DNA of 64,000 bases from Devosia faecipullorum (GCF_015158295.1 NZ_JACDXV010000001.1:992001-1056000); one strand, 5' to 3'; numbered from the stretch's first letter, positions 8,276 to 18,241 are shown. Notes: a model not told the origin generated them from the sequence alone. Translations and numbers: made by a program.

Positions 8276-9625
8276 TCATCTCAGGCGCGCCCATTCGGGC
8301 AGCCATGAACCATGCGCGGCGATCAGATCGTCCACCAGCGCCCAGATCTGATCCAAATCCAGTTCCGCGGCAGTATGCGGATCCATCATCGCGGCATGAT
8401 AGATATGCTCGCGCTTTTCCTCGACCAGCGCTCGCACGGCCAATTCCTGCACATTGATATTGGTGCGGATCAACGCGGTCAGTTGCGGAGGCAAGTCGCC
8501 GATATAGGTCGGCTGCAGGCCGTTATCGTCCACAAGGCAAGGCACTTCCACCGCCGCCGCGTCGGGCAGGCTGGTGATGACGCCATTATTGCGCAGATTG
8601 CCGTAGATCACCGAAGGCTCGCCGGTCCAAACCGAATTGACGATGGAACTGGCATATTCGTGCGATGGCTTCACCACGATCTTGTCAGCCTTGCGATATT
8701 CTTCCGAAGTCTTTTTCCAGCCCTCGATCTGCTCTACGCAGCGCTTGGGATATTCATCGAGCGGGATGCCGAATTTCTCAAGCAAGTCCTCGCGGCCCTC
8801 CTTGATGAAATAGGGCGTATACTCGGCAAAGTGCTCCGAGCTTTCGGTGACGAAATAACCCAGCCGCGTCATCATCTCATAGCGCACCTTGTTCGGGCAG
8901 CGCGGATTCCAGCCCGGCTTGGGCGCACGGCCTTCACGATAGGCCCTATGCAGTTCCGGATAGAGGTCCCTGTATGAACCATCCGCCAGTCGCTGCTCGA
9001 AGGTGAGATAAAAGGCCATGTGGTTGATGCCGGCCGAGCGATAGCGGATGTCCTGGTAGGGAATCCCGAGATCGTGTGCCAGTTCATGGGCCGTACCCTG
9101 CACCGAATGACAGAGGCCCACCTGCTTGATGCTGGGATATTTTTCCGCGATGGCCCAGGTATTGATGGCCATCGGATTCACATATTGCAGCATGATCGCG
9201 TCAGGCGCGACCGCCAGCATGTCCTCGCAGATGCTCCACAGATGCGGCACCGTCCGCAGGCCCCGCATGATGCCGCCTACGCCCAGCGTATCGGCAATGG
9301 TCTGGCGCAGATTGTATTTCTTGGGCACCTCGAAATCGACGACTGTTGACGGCTCATAGCCTCCGATCTGGAAGCAGACGACGACGAAATTGGTGCCGTC
9401 CAAAGCCGCGCGCTGATCCTCGAAAGTCATGACACTGGCTGCTACTCCCAGGGTGGCAATGAGCTTTCCGGCGATGACGGCGCTCTCCTCCAGCCTTTTC
9501 GGGTCGATGTCCATGAGCCGGATTTCCGCACCGGCAAGCGCCGGCCGCTGCAAAATATCACCGACGATATTCTTCATGAACACCGACGAACCGGCGCCGA
9601 TAAAGGTGATCCTGGGATTTGCCAT
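8276..9625 (-). CDS. Glycoside hydrolase family 4, alpha-galactosidase/alpha-glucosidase type
   Basis: NAD+- and Mn2+-dependent glycosidase of family GH4 (MelA/AglA type), which works by an oxidation-elimination mechanism. Visible family signs are the N-terminal dinucleotide fold ITFIGAGSSVF, LQYVNPMAI, the metal-site cysteine in GLCHSVQGT and GINHMAF with its histidine. Length 449 is normal. The start at 9625 (MANPRITF) has GGAG upstream; nine codons further out is an alternative. The sugar specificity cannot be read from sequence. A divergent AraC regulator stands 100 bases away, but no sugar transporter is nearby. Confidence 0.9.
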   Translation of the reverse strand: MANPRITFIGAGSSVFMKNIVGDILQRPALAGAEIRLMDIDPKRLEESAVIAGKLIATLGVAASVMTFEDQRAALDGTNFVVVCFQIGGYEPSTVVDFEVPKKYNLRQTIADTLGVGGIMRGLRTVPHLWSICEDMLAVAPDAIMLQYVNPMAINTWAIAEKYPSIKQVGLCHSVQGTAHELAHDLGIPYQDIRYRSAGINHMAFYLTFEQRLADGSYRDLYPELHRAYREGRAPKPGWNPRCPNKVRYEMMTRLGYFVTESSEHFAEYTPYFIKEGREDLLEKFGIPLDEYPKRCVEQIEGWKKTSEEYRKADKIVVKPSHEYASSIVNSVWTGEPSVIYGNLRNNGVITSLPDAAAVEVPCLVDDNGLQPTYIGDLPPQLTALIRTNINVQELAVRALVEEKREHIYHAAMMDPHTAAELDLDQIWALVDDLIAAHGSWLPEWARLR

Positions 9626-9727
9626 GAAAATGCTCCGGTGGGCGGCGTCCAATCATGGTCACATGCTAGCTCTTGCAACTATTGAAGCAATCCGGGATAA
9701 AAGATCATTCTTCCGGGTTTTAAAGAT

Positions 9728-10612
9728 ATGCCGCTGCGCGACACGCCGCCTCGCCCTGCCCCGCGTGCCGACAGGCGATTTTACGCCACGACCAAGGCGT
9801 TCGGACGGTTCGGCATCCGCAGCTTCATTCCCCAATGCATGCCTGTCCCGCATAGCCACGGTCATATCGAGTTCAACTGGCTGAGCGCGGGAGAAATGGA
9901 CTATGTCTTCGACGGCGGTGCCGTAACCGTACGCTCCGAGTGCCTCGTGGCCTTCTGGGCCGGCATACCGCATCAGGCAATCGGCCTGCGTGACACCGCG
10001 ACCGCACGCCAGCTCAATGTCTATCTGCCGATGGACGCTTTTCTGGAAATGCCCCAGCTCGGCGGGCTCACCGAAACGCTGATGGGCGGCGGCGTCATCC
10101 AACTGCCCGAAGATTGCGTAGATTTCGGCCTGCTCGAGCGCTGGCATGCCGATTATCGCAGCGGCAATGCCCAGCGCAGCGATCTGGTCCGGGCCGAAAT
10201 CGCCCTCCTGTTCCGCCGCGCCGCCATTGTCGGCTGGCAGAACCTGTTGCCGCCCTGGATCGAAACGGACGGGCGCCGGGAACGCAGCGTGGCGCCCATC
10301 CGCTATGTGGTGCTGATGGTGCGCCACATCGTGGAAAATCTCACCACGCCATTGGCGACCACAGATATTGCCGCCATTGTCGGCCTGAATCCCAATTACG
10401 CGACAAATCTGTTCACCCGGGTCATGCATATCCCGATGCAGAAATTCGTCACGCGCCTGCGCCTGATACGGGCACGAAGCCTGCTGTTCGATACCGGATT
10501 GCCGATCTCCAGCATCGCGCTCGAGGCCGGGTTCTCGTCACAAAGCCAGTTCTACGACCACTTCCGAAGCGCCTATGGAACGACGCCAAATCAGATGCGC
10601 AAGGGCGGCTAG
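9728..10612 (+). CDS. AraC family transcriptional regulator
   Basis: A 294-residue regulator with an N-terminal cupin-type sensor ([23 protein letters not shown], about residues 35-60) and a C-terminal pair of helix-turn-helix motifs ([28 protein letters not shown] and [28 protein letters not shown]). It is divergent from the GH4 gene across about 100 bases, the arrangement of melR and melA in enterobacteria, so it probably activates that gene in response to its sugar. The ATG at 9728 has only a weak SD. Its stop shares a CTAG with the stop of ychF. Confidence 0.9.
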   Translation: MPLRDTPPRPAPRADRRFYATTKAFGRFGIRSFIPQCMPVPHSHGHIEFNWLSAGEMDYVFDGGAVTVRSECLVAFWAGIPHQAIGLRDTATARQLNVYLPMDAFLEMPQLGGLTETLMGGGVIQLPEDCVDFGLLERWHADYRSGNAQRSDLVRAEIALLFRRAAIVGWQNLLPPWIETDGRRERSVAPIRYVVLMVRHIVENLTTPLATTDIAAIVGLNPNYATNLFTRVMHIPMQKFVTRLRLIRARSLLFDTGLPISSIALEAGFSSQSQFYDHFRSAYGTTPNQMRKGG

Positions 10613-11706
10613 ACGTTGAACTTGAACAGCATCACGTCGCCGTCCTTAACGACATATTCCTTGCCCTCGTCGCGCGCCTTGCCGGCTTCCTTGGCCCCCT
10701 GTTCGCCGCCCAGCGCAACGAAATCCTCATAGCCGATGGTCTGGGCGCGAATGAAACCACGCTCGAAATCGGTATGGATGACGCCGGCCGCCTGCGGGGC
10801 CTTGTCCCCCCGGTGAATGGTCCAGGCGCGCGTTTCCTTGGGGCCGACAGTGAAATAGGTCTGCAGGTTCAAAAGATCATAGGCCTCGCGGATCAGCCGG
10901 TTAAGACCGGGCTGTTCCAGCCCGAGCGAGTCCAGATATTCCGACTGTTCCTGATCCGAGAGCTGGGCGAGCTGGCTTTCAATCTCGGCGGAAATCACCA
11001 CGACGCCGGCCTCATTGGCCTTGGCATAGTCTTCGACTTTCCGGCTCAGGGCATTGCCCGTCGCCGCGGAACCTTCATCGACATTGCAGACATAGAGCGC
11101 GGGCTTGCTGGTCAGCAATTGCAGCTCGCTGAAGGCTTTTTCTTCCTCAGGGTCACGCTTGACGAAGCGCGCCGAGCGGCCGTCGCGCAGCACGGCGAGG
11201 GCGCGGTCGATCAGCTCCAGCGTCTGCTTGGCGTCCTTGTCATTGCCCTTGGCCTTCTTCTCCACGCCGGCGCGGCGCTTTTCGAGGCTTTCAAGATCGG
11301 CCAGCATCAATTCGGTCTCGACCACCTCGGCATCCGCCAACGGATCGACCTTGTTGGAGACGTGGATAACGTTGGAATCCTCGAAGCAGCGCAGCACATA
11401 GGCGATGGCGTCCGTCTCGCGGATATTGGCCAGAAACTGATTGCCCAGTCCTTCGCCCTGCGATGCACCCTTGACCAGACCGGCAATGTCCACAAAACTC
11501 ATACGCGCCGGCAACACATTGATCGATTTGCCGATCTCGGCCAATCGGGCAAGGCGCGGATCGGGAACCGACACTTCGCCCACATTAGGCTCGATGGTGC
11601 AGAACGGAAAATTCGCGGCCTGCGCCGCAGCCGTACGGGTCAATGCGTTGAAAAGCGTCGATTTGCCGACATTCGGCAGGCCGACAATGCCCATCTTGAA
11701 GCCCAT
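10609..11706 (-). CDS. ychF: Redox-regulated ATPase YchF
   Basis: Obg-family P-loop protein that prefers ATP to GTP; it is linked to ribosome function and oxidative stress. The P-loop GLPNVGKST is at residues 8-16, followed by the G2/G3 region ([22 protein letters not shown]). The nucleotide-specificity motif is NVDE, the YchF form, instead of NKxD. A coiled coil and C-terminal TGS domain follow, ending MLFKFNV. Length 365 is normal. In most relatives ychF follows pth on the same strand; here it points the other way, with the GH4/AraC pair between. Confidence 0.95.
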   Translation of the reverse strand: MGFKMGIVGLPNVGKSTLFNALTRTAAAQAANFPFCTIEPNVGEVSVPDPRLARLAEIGKSINVLPARMSFVDIAGLVKGASQGEGLGNQFLANIRETDAIAYVLRCFEDSNVIHVSNKVDPLADAEVVETELMLADLESLEKRRAGVEKKAKGNDKDAKQTLELIDRALAVLRDGRSARFVKRDPEEEKAFSELQLLTSKPALYVCNVDEGSAATGNALSRKVEDYAKANEAGVVVISAEIESQLAQLSDQEQSEYLDSLGLEQPGLNRLIREAYDLLNLQTYFTVGPKETRAWTIHRGDKAPQAAGVIHTDFERGFIRAQTIGYEDFVALGGEQGAKEAGKARDEGKEYVVKDGDVMLFKFNV

Positions 11707-11917
11707 GGCTTTGCTCCGGGAAAATGTTGGGCTTCAATTGGGTCGGATCGCCGCCGATGTCAATGCACGGCCGCGCCGCCAAGAGCCGCGACCGGCGACA
11801 CGACAAGGCCCGCCGCTCAAGACCGGTTCTATTTTGGCGGGGCCGGTTTGTCGTCCGCACCCTTGCTCTCCTCCCACGGCCATGCAAGAAACAAAAGTTG
11901 ACGCATAGGGCAAGTAA

Positions 11918-12397
11918 ATGACCAATCCTGTCACAAAAGATCGGCGCCACTTCGAAGATCTCGCAGTAGGCGAAATCATCGACCTGGGCTCCACCCATGT
12001 CAGCAAGGACATGATCACCAGCTTCGCCCGCGAATTCGATCCTTTCCCGTTCCACCTCGATGAAAAGGCCGCCAAGGAAAGCCTTCTGGGTGGCCTCGCA
12101 TCCAGCGGTTGGCAGACCGGCGCGCTGAGCCTGCGCATGCTGGTCGACAATTTTCTCTCCACCATCGCCTCCTGCGGCGGCCTGGGCTTCCGTGATCTTA
12201 AATGGAAAAGCCCGGTCATGGTCAACGACACGATCGGCGGCACGGCCAAAATCGCCGAGCTGCGCCGCTCGGCCAGCCACCCGCAATGGGGCATCGTGAC
12301 CCTCGATTTCGACATCACCAACCAGCATGGCAAGCCGGTCATGACCATGCGGCTGGCCAACCTGGTCGAATGCCGCAATGCGGAGGCCCTCGCATGA
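11918..12397 (+). CDS. MaoC family dehydratase
   Basis: Hot-dog-fold protein of 159 residues of the MaoC / R-specific enoyl-CoA hydratase family. The catalytic Asp/His segment FAREFDPFPFHLD (near residues 35-47) is followed by GGLASSGWQTGA. The C-terminal half carries DLKWKSPVMVNDTIGGTAKI. The true substrate is unknown, but an acyl-CoA is likely. It overlaps the next gene, a second MaoC protein, by ATGA, so the two could form a heterodimer. Confidence 0.9.
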   Translation: MTNPVTKDRRHFEDLAVGEIIDLGSTHVSKDMITSFAREFDPFPFHLDEKAAKESLLGGLASSGWQTGALSLRMLVDNFLSTIASCGGLGFRDLKWKSPVMVNDTIGGTAKIAELRRSASHPQWGIVTLDFDITNQHGKPVMTMRLANLVECRNAEALA

Positions 12398-12951
12398 CTC
12401 GCTGGTTCGAAGACATCGTCATCGACGAAATATTTCCCCTCGGCAGCCACAGCTTCACCACCGAGGAGATCATTCGCTTCGGCAAGCTCTATGATCCGCA
12501 ATATTTTCATATCGATCCCGAACTTGCCAAACACAGCCATTTCGGCGGCTTGATCGCCTCGGGCTGGCATACGGTCAGCGTTGGGCACCGCAAGATGGTG
12601 GATGCCCTGTCGGCCGAGGAGGCGCGCCTGCGCGCTTTAGGTCAGGAGCCGGGCGTGTCAGGCCCCTCCCCCGGCGTGAACTCTATGGATTTCAAGGTTC
12701 CGGTTCGCCCCGGCGATACAGTAACCTATGAATTGGTCGTCACCGGCAAGCGCCCATCCAATTCCATCCCCGGATGGGGACTGCTGTTCAATCGCCTGAC
12801 CGCAGTGAACCAGCAGGGCGAATTGGTCTATTCCGCCGATCTTGTCGGCTTTTCCAAGCTGCGCGACTATTCCATGCCGCTCAAACTGCGAGTGTTGCTC
12901 ACTCTCACCAAAGTGCCCGTTCTCGGAAAGCTGATCCGGCGCGGCTCTTGA
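12394..12951 (+). CDS. MaoC family dehydratase (second copy)
   Basis: Hot-dog-fold hydratase-like protein of 185 residues. The motif FGKLYDPQYFHIDPELAK with Asp and His, then HFGGLIASGWHTVSV, matches MaoC hydratases. The C-terminal half is longer than in the partner gene, with a MDFKVPVRPGDTVTYELVV strand pair. The ATG at 12394 overlaps the first MaoC stop by 4 bases; a longer open frame upstream is only the shadow of the first gene. Tandem MaoC genes next to ychF are common in rhizobia. Confidence 0.9.
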   Translation: MTRWFEDIVIDEIFPLGSHSFTTEEIIRFGKLYDPQYFHIDPELAKHSHFGGLIASGWHTVSVGHRKMVDALSAEEARLRALGQEPGVSGPSPGVNSMDFKVPVRPGDTVTYELVVTGKRPSNSIPGWGLLFNRLTAVNQQGELVYSADLVGFSKLRDYSMPLKLRVLLTLTKVPVLGKLIRRGS

Positions 12952-12982
12952 ATCCATCGGGGCGCATCGGCAATCTCCTCAC

Positions 12983-13327
12983 ATGCGCCGATTCGCCCTT
13001 GCCCTCGCCCTCATCGCCTGTTCCGCAGCCCCTGCTCTTGCCCAGGCCTATCAAGGCAATTGGAGCTGCCGGGACGCCACCACGGAGCGCGTCGGCATCC
13101 TTACCGTTTATGGCCAGGTTTATGGCTGGGCCGCCCGCGCTACCGGTGATCCCAATTCTGGCACCGGGACGCTCACGCCCTATCAGGATGGAATCGGCCT
13201 CAACGACGGCAATCTGCGCGTCAACGGCAATATCCAGGCCGCTCGCATGATCAATGACCCCACCTACGGCGTAGCGATGCAACTGGAAACGGCTGAAGCT
13301 ATCGTCATGCTCTGCACTCCACGCTGA
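12983..13327 (+). CDS. Small secreted hypothetical protein
   Basis: A 114-residue protein with a clear Sec signal peptide (MRRFALALALIACSAAPALAQA, cleavage after AQA near residue 21). The mature part has two cysteines, one near residue 29 (WSCRD) and one three residues from the end (LCTPR), which may form a disulfide in the periplasm. It is rich in Gly, Asn and Thr. I do not recognise a family. It starts 31 bases after the second MaoC gene. Confidence 0.7.
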   Translation: MRRFALALALIACSAAPALAQAYQGNWSCRDATTERVGILTVYGQVYGWAARATGDPNSGTGTLTPYQDGIGLNDGNLRVNGNIQAARMINDPTYGVAMQLETAEAIVMLCTPR

Positions 13328-13487
13328 GGCCAAATTTGCGTTTTCGCTGGCCCTACGGCAGCAGGGGCTTGAAATTTTCTCACGTTTGACGCATTTTTGA
13401 CGGGCAGTGCCGGGCCCCTCTGGTCATAGCCCTTTGCTATGATGATGTCGGAACTGCTCCACAAGTCACATGGAGAAGGTCCCGGCG

Positions 13488-14507
13488 ATGGAATCGCTTT
13501 TTGCCGCCCTATCGGGCGATTTTCTTGGTACTCCCGTCTATTTCTGGATCGCTTTCATTGCGATCGTGATCGGCCTGCTTGTTTTCGACCTCGGCATCCT
13601 GCACCGCGACGAGCACGAGATCGAAGCCAAGGAGAGCCTGCTGCTCTACGGCTTTTATGTCTGTATCGCCCTGGCCTTCGGCGCCTGGGTGTGGTTCCAG
13701 CGCGGCGCTGAGGCGGGGTTGGAATTCTACACCGGTTATTTGATCGAACAGTCCCTCGCCATGGACAATATGTTCGTCATCGCCACCATATTCGGCTTTC
13801 TCGGCATTCCGAGGCTCTACCAGCACCGCGTGCTGTTCTGGGGCATTCTCGGCGTGATCCTGTTCCGCGCCATCCTCATCGGCGTCGGCGCGGCGCTGGT
13901 CAACAATTTCAACTGGATCCTGTTCTTCTTCGGGACCTTCCTGGTCTTTACCGGCATCCGCATGTTCAGCCATTCTGACGATGAGCCGAACATGGATGAC
14001 AACAAGATCCTGAAATTCATGCGCAAGCGGTTCCGCGTAACCGACACGCTGCGCGGCCGAGATTTCCTCGTCAAGGAGCCCGATCCCAAGACCGGTAGAA
14101 TCGTCACCTGGCTGACGCCGCTGGCCATCGCCCTGATCATGGTGGAAATCGTCGACCTGATCTTCGCGGTGGATTCCGTGCCGGCCGTCTTTGCCGTCAC
14201 CCAGGATACGTTCATCGTCTATACGTCCAACATTTTCGCCATTCTGGGTCTGCGCGCCCTTTATTTCGCGCTGGCGGCAGCGATGAACCGGTTTCGCTAT
14301 CTACAGGTCTCGCTGGCCATTATCCTGGTGCTCATCGGCATCAAAATTTTCCTCGTGCCGCTGCATATCCATATCGACACCCTGCTTTCTCTGGTTGTGA
14401 CCGTTGCTATCCTCGCGGGGGGTATTCTCTACTCGCTGTGGAAGACACGCAACGAGCCCAATGTCAGCGCCGAGGGCGAAACCAGGACGGGCCAGCTCAA
14501 ACCCTGA
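13488..14507 (+). CDS. TerC family integral membrane protein
   Basis: Polytopic membrane protein of 339 residues related to TerC and Alx, which are linked to metal-ion (manganese) export and to supporting metalation of exported proteins. About eight to nine hydrophobic helices are visible. The conserved acidic residues sit in membrane segments (FDLGI, EQSLAMDNMFV, EIVDLIFAVDSVPA). The ATG at 13488 has GGAGAAGG 9 nt upstream; the ATG at 13470 would place that SD inside the gene. I looked for a yybP-ykoY manganese riboswitch upstream and did not see one. Confidence 0.93.
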   Translation: MESLFAALSGDFLGTPVYFWIAFIAIVIGLLVFDLGILHRDEHEIEAKESLLLYGFYVCIALAFGAWVWFQRGAEAGLEFYTGYLIEQSLAMDNMFVIATIFGFLGIPRLYQHRVLFWGILGVILFRAILIGVGAALVNNFNWILFFFGTFLVFTGIRMFSHSDDEPNMDDNKILKFMRKRFRVTDTLRGRDFLVKEPDPKTGRIVTWLTPLAIALIMVEIVDLIFAVDSVPAVFAVTQDTFIVYTSNIFAILGLRALYFALAAAMNRFRYLQVSLAIILVLIGIKIFLVPLHIHIDTLLSLVVTVAILAGGILYSLWKTRNEPNVSAEGETRTGQLKP

Positions 14508-14531
14508 CCGGATGGAAGAAACCAACTGCAA

Positions 14532-14558
14532 AAGGCCCGGCGCAGCGCGTCGGGCCTT
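14532..14558 (+). terminator. Terminator-like hairpin after terC
   Basis: AAGGCCCG / CGGGCCTT (14532-14539 and 14551-14558) around an 11-base GC-rich loop that can itself pair. A T-containing but interrupted tail (TTGAACCTTTCTT) follows. It lies 24 bases after the terC stop. Confidence 0.65.
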
Positions 14559-14628
14559 GAACCTTTCTTGCCGCATTTACTCGTTAACTCTTTGTCTGAA
14601 ACATCGCATCGACACAGGAGACCGGCAA

Positions 14629-15021
14629 ATGGGAGCCATTCACGAAATCGTCTTTGATTGCGAACGGCCAAAAGTGCTCGCCCATTTCTGGGCCGATCTG
14701 CTGGACGGATATGCAGTTCGCCCGCTCGACACCACCAGCGCCGCGCTGAGCTTCGCCCTCGGCCTCGACCCGGCGGAGCCCACGACGTTGATGGTCGACG
14801 GCCCTGGGCCTTCGCTCTGCTTTCAGAATGTAGATGGTCAGCGCCCGGACAATAATCGGGTGCATTTCGACGTGCAGGTCACCGACCGCTCCAGCGAAGT
14901 CGAGCGGCTGAAACAGGCTGGTGCCAGCGTGGAGCGCGTCCTGCCCACCTATACGATCATGCGCGACCCCGAGGGCAACCAGTTCGTGCTGGCTGATCGT
15001 CGCGAGGCCATTGCGGCCTGA
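14629..15021 (+). CDS. VOC family protein (glyoxalase-like fold)
   Basis: A 130-residue member of the vicinal-oxygen-chelate superfamily, glyoxalase_6-like. The pattern is a first half MGAIHEIVFDCERPKVLAHFWADLLDGY and a second half NRVHFDVQVTD...IMRDPEGNQFVLAD, the usual pair of beta-alpha-beta-beta-beta modules with His and Glu near the ends. The substrate is unknown. The ATG at 14629 has AGGAG 9 nt upstream; the open frame to 14404 overlaps the end of terC and is not used. Confidence 0.85.
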   Translation: MGAIHEIVFDCERPKVLAHFWADLLDGYAVRPLDTTSAALSFALGLDPAEPTTLMVDGPGPSLCFQNVDGQRPDNNRVHFDVQVTDRSSEVERLKQAGASVERVLPTYTIMRDPEGNQFVLADRREAIAA

Positions 15022-15169
15022 TCCCGCTGCCGCGCCGAAAAGGCCGGTCAGGGTCTCCTCTCAGGGCCGTGCACCCGAATGAAGCTTGATCATGGCCTCA
15101 TTGCACCTGCCATTGAGGCGACAGTCGCGTCGCGCTGCCTGGTCATCCGAGCAGCAACGCCCTATGTCA

Positions 15170-15703
15170 TCAATGCCCGGCAAATTCCATCAGTGCGCTG
15201 ACGGCAATTCCTTCCGCCGCCAGCTTGCTTGCGCCGCCGAGATCGGGAAGATCGATAGCGAAAGCGGCCTGTTCGACCAGGGCGCCAGTCCGTCGCAACA
15301 GACCAACGGCGGCGATTGCCGTGCCGCCCGTTGCGATAAGGTCGTCCACCAGCAGCACTTTGTGGCCCGCCGTCACGACATCAGCATGAATCTCAATAGT
15401 GTCCACGCCATATTCAAGCGCGTAGTTCTGCCCGATCGTCTCACCGGGCAGCTTGCCCTTCTTGCGGATGGGCACGAAACCCGTTCCCAGCGCGATTGCC
15501 ACGCCGGCTCCGAAAATGAAACCGCGCGCTTCGATGCCGGCGACATGGGTGATGCCCTGCCCCCGATGCGCCGCCGCGATGCGTTCGACGCTTTCCCGGA
15601 ACCCATCCGGGTGCTCGATCAGCGTGGTAATATCCCGGAACAGGATGCCCTTTTTGGGATAATCCGGAATCGTGCGGACAAGCGATTTCAGGTCGAGCGA
15701 CAT
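15170..15703 (-). CDS. apt: Adenine phosphoribosyltransferase
   Basis: Salvages adenine to AMP using PRPP. The 177-residue protein shows the family start SLVRTIPDYPKKGILFRDITTL, ARGFIFG near residue 60, and the PRPP loop VLLVDDLIATGGTA near residue 120. It is the anabolic choice for adenine in this genome, opposed by the adenine deaminase at 33.4 kb which sends adenine to degradation. It lies downstream of a 64-residue unknown gene on the same strand. Confidence 0.96.
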   Translation of the reverse strand: MSLDLKSLVRTIPDYPKKGILFRDITTLIEHPDGFRESVERIAAAHRGQGITHVAGIEARGFIFGAGVAIALGTGFVPIRKKGKLPGETIGQNYALEYGVDTIEIHADVVTAGHKVLLVDDLIATGGTAIAAVGLLRRTGALVEQAAFAIDLPDLGGASKLAAEGIAVSALMEFAGH

Positions 15704-15729
15704 CGACAGCCTTGCAAGGGTGGAAATAG

Positions 15730-15924
15730 TCAGGACTTGTTGCGGCCAAGCAGGTGCCGGGCCAAAACGCCGGCATTGTAGGCAGCATTGCGTGTTGTAT
15801 TGATCGCGGTGTCTCGGGCCTTGGGATTGTTGACCACGGCCTGAACGCCAGCCCGGACCGCCGGATGGCGGCTGACGGCAATGGCGGTACTGACCACGGT
15901 AACGGCCAGGCGAATGGCGGACAT
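15730..15924 (-). CDS. Small conserved-looking hypothetical protein
   Basis: A 64-residue, strongly basic protein without a confident family. It begins MSAIRLAVTVVSTAIAV, a weak membrane-associated or amphipathic helix, and continues as alanine/arginine/asparagine-rich helix (HPAVRAGVQAVVNNPKAR). The start is chosen by the SD: GGAGG lies 8-9 nt before the ATG at 15924, while it is only 2-3 nt before the ATG at 15930. It is 26 bases upstream of apt, so they may be co-transcribed. Confidence 0.6.
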   Translation of the reverse strand: MSAIRLAVTVVSTAIAVSRHPAVRAGVQAVVNNPKARDTAINTTRNAAYNAGVLARHLLGRNKS

Positions 15925-16032
15925 CTGCATTTCCTCCAACACCGGAATGAGTTGGAATATCGGGGCAATAGCCCGGTTTGGCAAGGGGCTCACGTCAATG
16001 CGCGCGACCGTTTTCTGCTCTGCTCAAAGGCA

Positions 16033-16054
16033 AAGAGGCCCCGTAGGGCCTCTT
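16033..16054 (-). terminator. Terminator of the petABC operon
   Basis: On the minus strand, AAGAGGCCC and GGGCCTCTT form a perfect 9-bp stem with a 4-nt loop, followed by TGCCTTTG. It lies about 50 bases after the petC stop. Confidence 0.8.
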
Positions 16055-16104
16055 CAACATCAATTGCCTAGCGCGTCCGGAGCGCAGGTGCTCGCGGCCC
16101 GGGA

Positions 16105-16962
16105 TCAGTGTTCGATGCCGGCCCAGATCTTGCGCTTGGTGGCGTACATCAAGCCTGAGAACAGCACGAGAAACAGCAGGACGATGAAACCGGTCTGCTT
16201 GCGGCTCACCAGATGCGGCTCGGCCATCCACATCATGAAGGCGGCCACGTCGGTCGAATACTGGTCCAGCGTTTCGGGAACGGCGACCCCGTCTTCACCC
16301 GGCGTATAGGTCACCGAGCCGTCAGCCAGCGGCGGCGCCATGCTGATCGCGTGGCCGGGGAAATAGTCGTTGTAGTACTGACCATCGCCGAGGACGAAAT
16401 CTTGCGGGGCCTCTTCCGGCACTTCATCGTGATAACCGGTCAGCAGCGCATGGATATAGTCCACCCCGCCTTCCTGGTAGCCGGTGAAGTAGTTAAACGC
16501 CCAAGTCGGGAACGGATCCTTGACGCCACGCGCCTTTGCCAAAACCGAGAAATCGGGCGGCAACGCGCCGCCCATGGCTTCGCGGGCTTCCTGATCATTG
16601 GCGAAAGGCGACGGCCAGCGGTCGGCCGGCACGGCAGTGCGGGTACCACCGTCGGCGGTCACATCGGCCACTTCATATTCGGCAGCCAAAGCCTTGACCT
16701 GCTCCTCAGAGAAGCGCGGGCCACCCGGTTCGCTGAGATTGCGGAACGCCATCAGGCGCGCGCCATGGCAGCTGGCACAGACTTCACGGAACACCTGAAA
16801 ACCGCGCTGGAGCTGGTTTTCGTCATAGGTGCCGAAAATACCGGCAAAGCTCCAATTGACGCGCTGCGGCTGCTTGCCGGCCTCGGCGGCCTGCGCCGAA
16901 GCCATTGCGGAAATGCCCATGAAAGCGGCGAGAGCGGCGATGATGATCTTGTTCTTGAACAT
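16105..16962 (-). CDS. petC: Cytochrome c1 of the bc1 complex
   Basis: Periplasm-facing haem subunit that takes electrons from the Rieske protein to soluble cytochrome c. The 285-residue protein has a signal peptide (cleavage near ASAQA, residue 25), the haem c motif CASCH (62-66), a methionine ligand region near MAPPL, and a C-terminal membrane anchor (TGFIVLLFLVLFSGLMYA). I chose the ATG at 16962, with GGGGG 8 nt upstream. An alternative ATG at 16977 overlaps the petB stop by one base but has no SD. Confidence 0.95.
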   Translation of the reverse strand: MFKNKIIIAALAAFMGISAMASAQAAEAGKQPQRVNWSFAGIFGTYDENQLQRGFQVFREVCASCHGARLMAFRNLSEPGGPRFSEEQVKALAAEYEVADVTADGGTRTAVPADRWPSPFANDQEAREAMGGALPPDFSVLAKARGVKDPFPTWAFNYFTGYQEGGVDYIHALLTGYHDEVPEEAPQDFVLGDGQYYNDYFPGHAISMAPPLADGSVTYTPGEDGVAVPETLDQYSTDVAAFMMWMAEPHLVSRKQTGFIVLLFLVLFSGLMYATKRKIWAGIEH

Positions 16963-16976
16963 GATTTTCGCCCCCA

Positions 16977-18227
16977 TCACGCTTTGGACTTGCCGAGAAC
17001 GCTCTCGGAAATGCTGGTCGGCAGCGGCTTGGGCGTTTCGACACGCGACAGCACCGGCAGGATGACCAGGAAATACAGGAAGTAATAGGCGGTGCAGATC
17101 TTGGCGAGCGTCGTGTAGGGCTCGGCGGCTTCCTGGGCGCCGAGATACATCAGGCCGAGGAAGTTGATCACGAACAGCGCATAGAACCACTTGAACATCG
17201 GGCGGAACGTGCCCGAGCGGACCTTGGACGTATCCAGCCATGGCAGGATCAGCAGCATGAGCATCGACGCGCCCATGGCGATGACGCCACCCAGCTGCGA
17301 ATTGATGAACAGCACGTTGAAGTCGATGGCGCGCAGGATCGTGTAGAACGGCAGCAGGTACCATTCCGGCACGATATGGGCCGGCGTCACCTGGCTATTG
17401 GCCATGATGTAATTGTCGGCGTGACCCAGAATATCGGGCGCAAAGAACACGAACCAGGCGAAGGGGATCATGAACAGCACCATCGCGAACAGATCCTTCA
17501 TCGTATAATACGGATGGAAGGGAACGGTATCGCGGCTGTCCTTGACTTCGACGCCGACCGGATTGTTGTTGCCCGGAACGTGCAGCGCCCAGATATGGAG
17601 CGCCACGACGGCGGCAATCACGAATGGCAGCAGATAGTGCAGCGAGAAAAAGCGGTTGAGCGTCGGATTACCGACGGAGAACCCGCCCAGAACCAGCTGT
17701 TTGATGCTGTCGCCGACCAGCGGAATGGCCGAGAAGATATTGGAGATAACCGTGGCGGCCCAGAAGCTCATCTGGCCCCATGGCAGGGAATAGCCCATGA
17801 AGGCCGTCGCCATGGTCAGCACGAAGATGATGACGCCCAGGATCCAAAGGATTTCGCGCGGCGCCTTGTAGGAGCCATAGAACAATCCGCGGAACATGTG
17901 GATGTAAAGGGCCACAAAGAACATCGATGCGCCCACGGCGTGGACGGCCTGGATGATGCGGCCACCATTGACGTCGCGACGGATATGCTCGACCGAGTCG
18001 AAAGCCATGGCCACATTCGGCGTGTAGTGCATTGCCAGGATCACGCCGGTGACGATCTGCACACCGAGGCACATGACCAGGATCGCGCCGAAGGTCCACC
18101 AGTAATTGAGGTTCTTCGGCGTGGGGAAATCCATCAGATGTTCTTTGGCGAAGCGCACGACCGGTAGGCGGTCGTCGAGCCACTTCTCGACGGCATTTCC
18201 GGGAGTATAGGTAGAATGTTCAGACAT
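16977..18227 (-). CDS. petB: Cytochrome b of the bc1 complex
   Basis: Membrane core of the ubiquinol-cytochrome c reductase; it holds haems bL and bH and both quinone sites. The 416-residue protein has eight or more membrane helices, the haem histidine pairs ([19 protein letters not shown] and [21 protein letters not shown]), and the Qo-site motif PEWY. It starts at 18227 (GGGGGCTTTTCCG before the ATG), five codons inside the longest frame. It lies 14 bases after petA. Confidence 0.97.
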   Translation of the reverse strand: MSEHSTYTPGNAVEKWLDDRLPVVRFAKEHLMDFPTPKNLNYWWTFGAILVMCLGVQIVTGVILAMHYTPNVAMAFDSVEHIRRDVNGGRIIQAVHAVGASMFFVALYIHMFRGLFYGSYKAPREILWILGVIIFVLTMATAFMGYSLPWGQMSFWAATVISNIFSAIPLVGDSIKQLVLGGFSVGNPTLNRFFSLHYLLPFVIAAVVALHIWALHVPGNNNPVGVEVKDSRDTVPFHPYYTMKDLFAMVLFMIPFAWFVFFAPDILGHADNYIMANSQVTPAHIVPEWYLLPFYTILRAIDFNVLFINSQLGGVIAMGASMLMLLILPWLDTSKVRSGTFRPMFKWFYALFVINFLGLMYLGAQEAAEPYTTLAKICTAYYFLYFLVILPVLSRVETPKPLPTSISESVLGKSKA

Positions 18228-18241
18228 CGGAAAAGCCCCCA

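Noticed and set aside
10114-11901. 595-codon open frame on the plus strand
   Set aside because: It overlaps the AraC gene in another frame and runs antisense to ychF; no recognisable domain.
13328-13487. yybP-ykoY manganese riboswitch before terC
   Set aside because: This class often precedes TerC-family genes, but the conserved core sequences are not seen in the 160 bases upstream.
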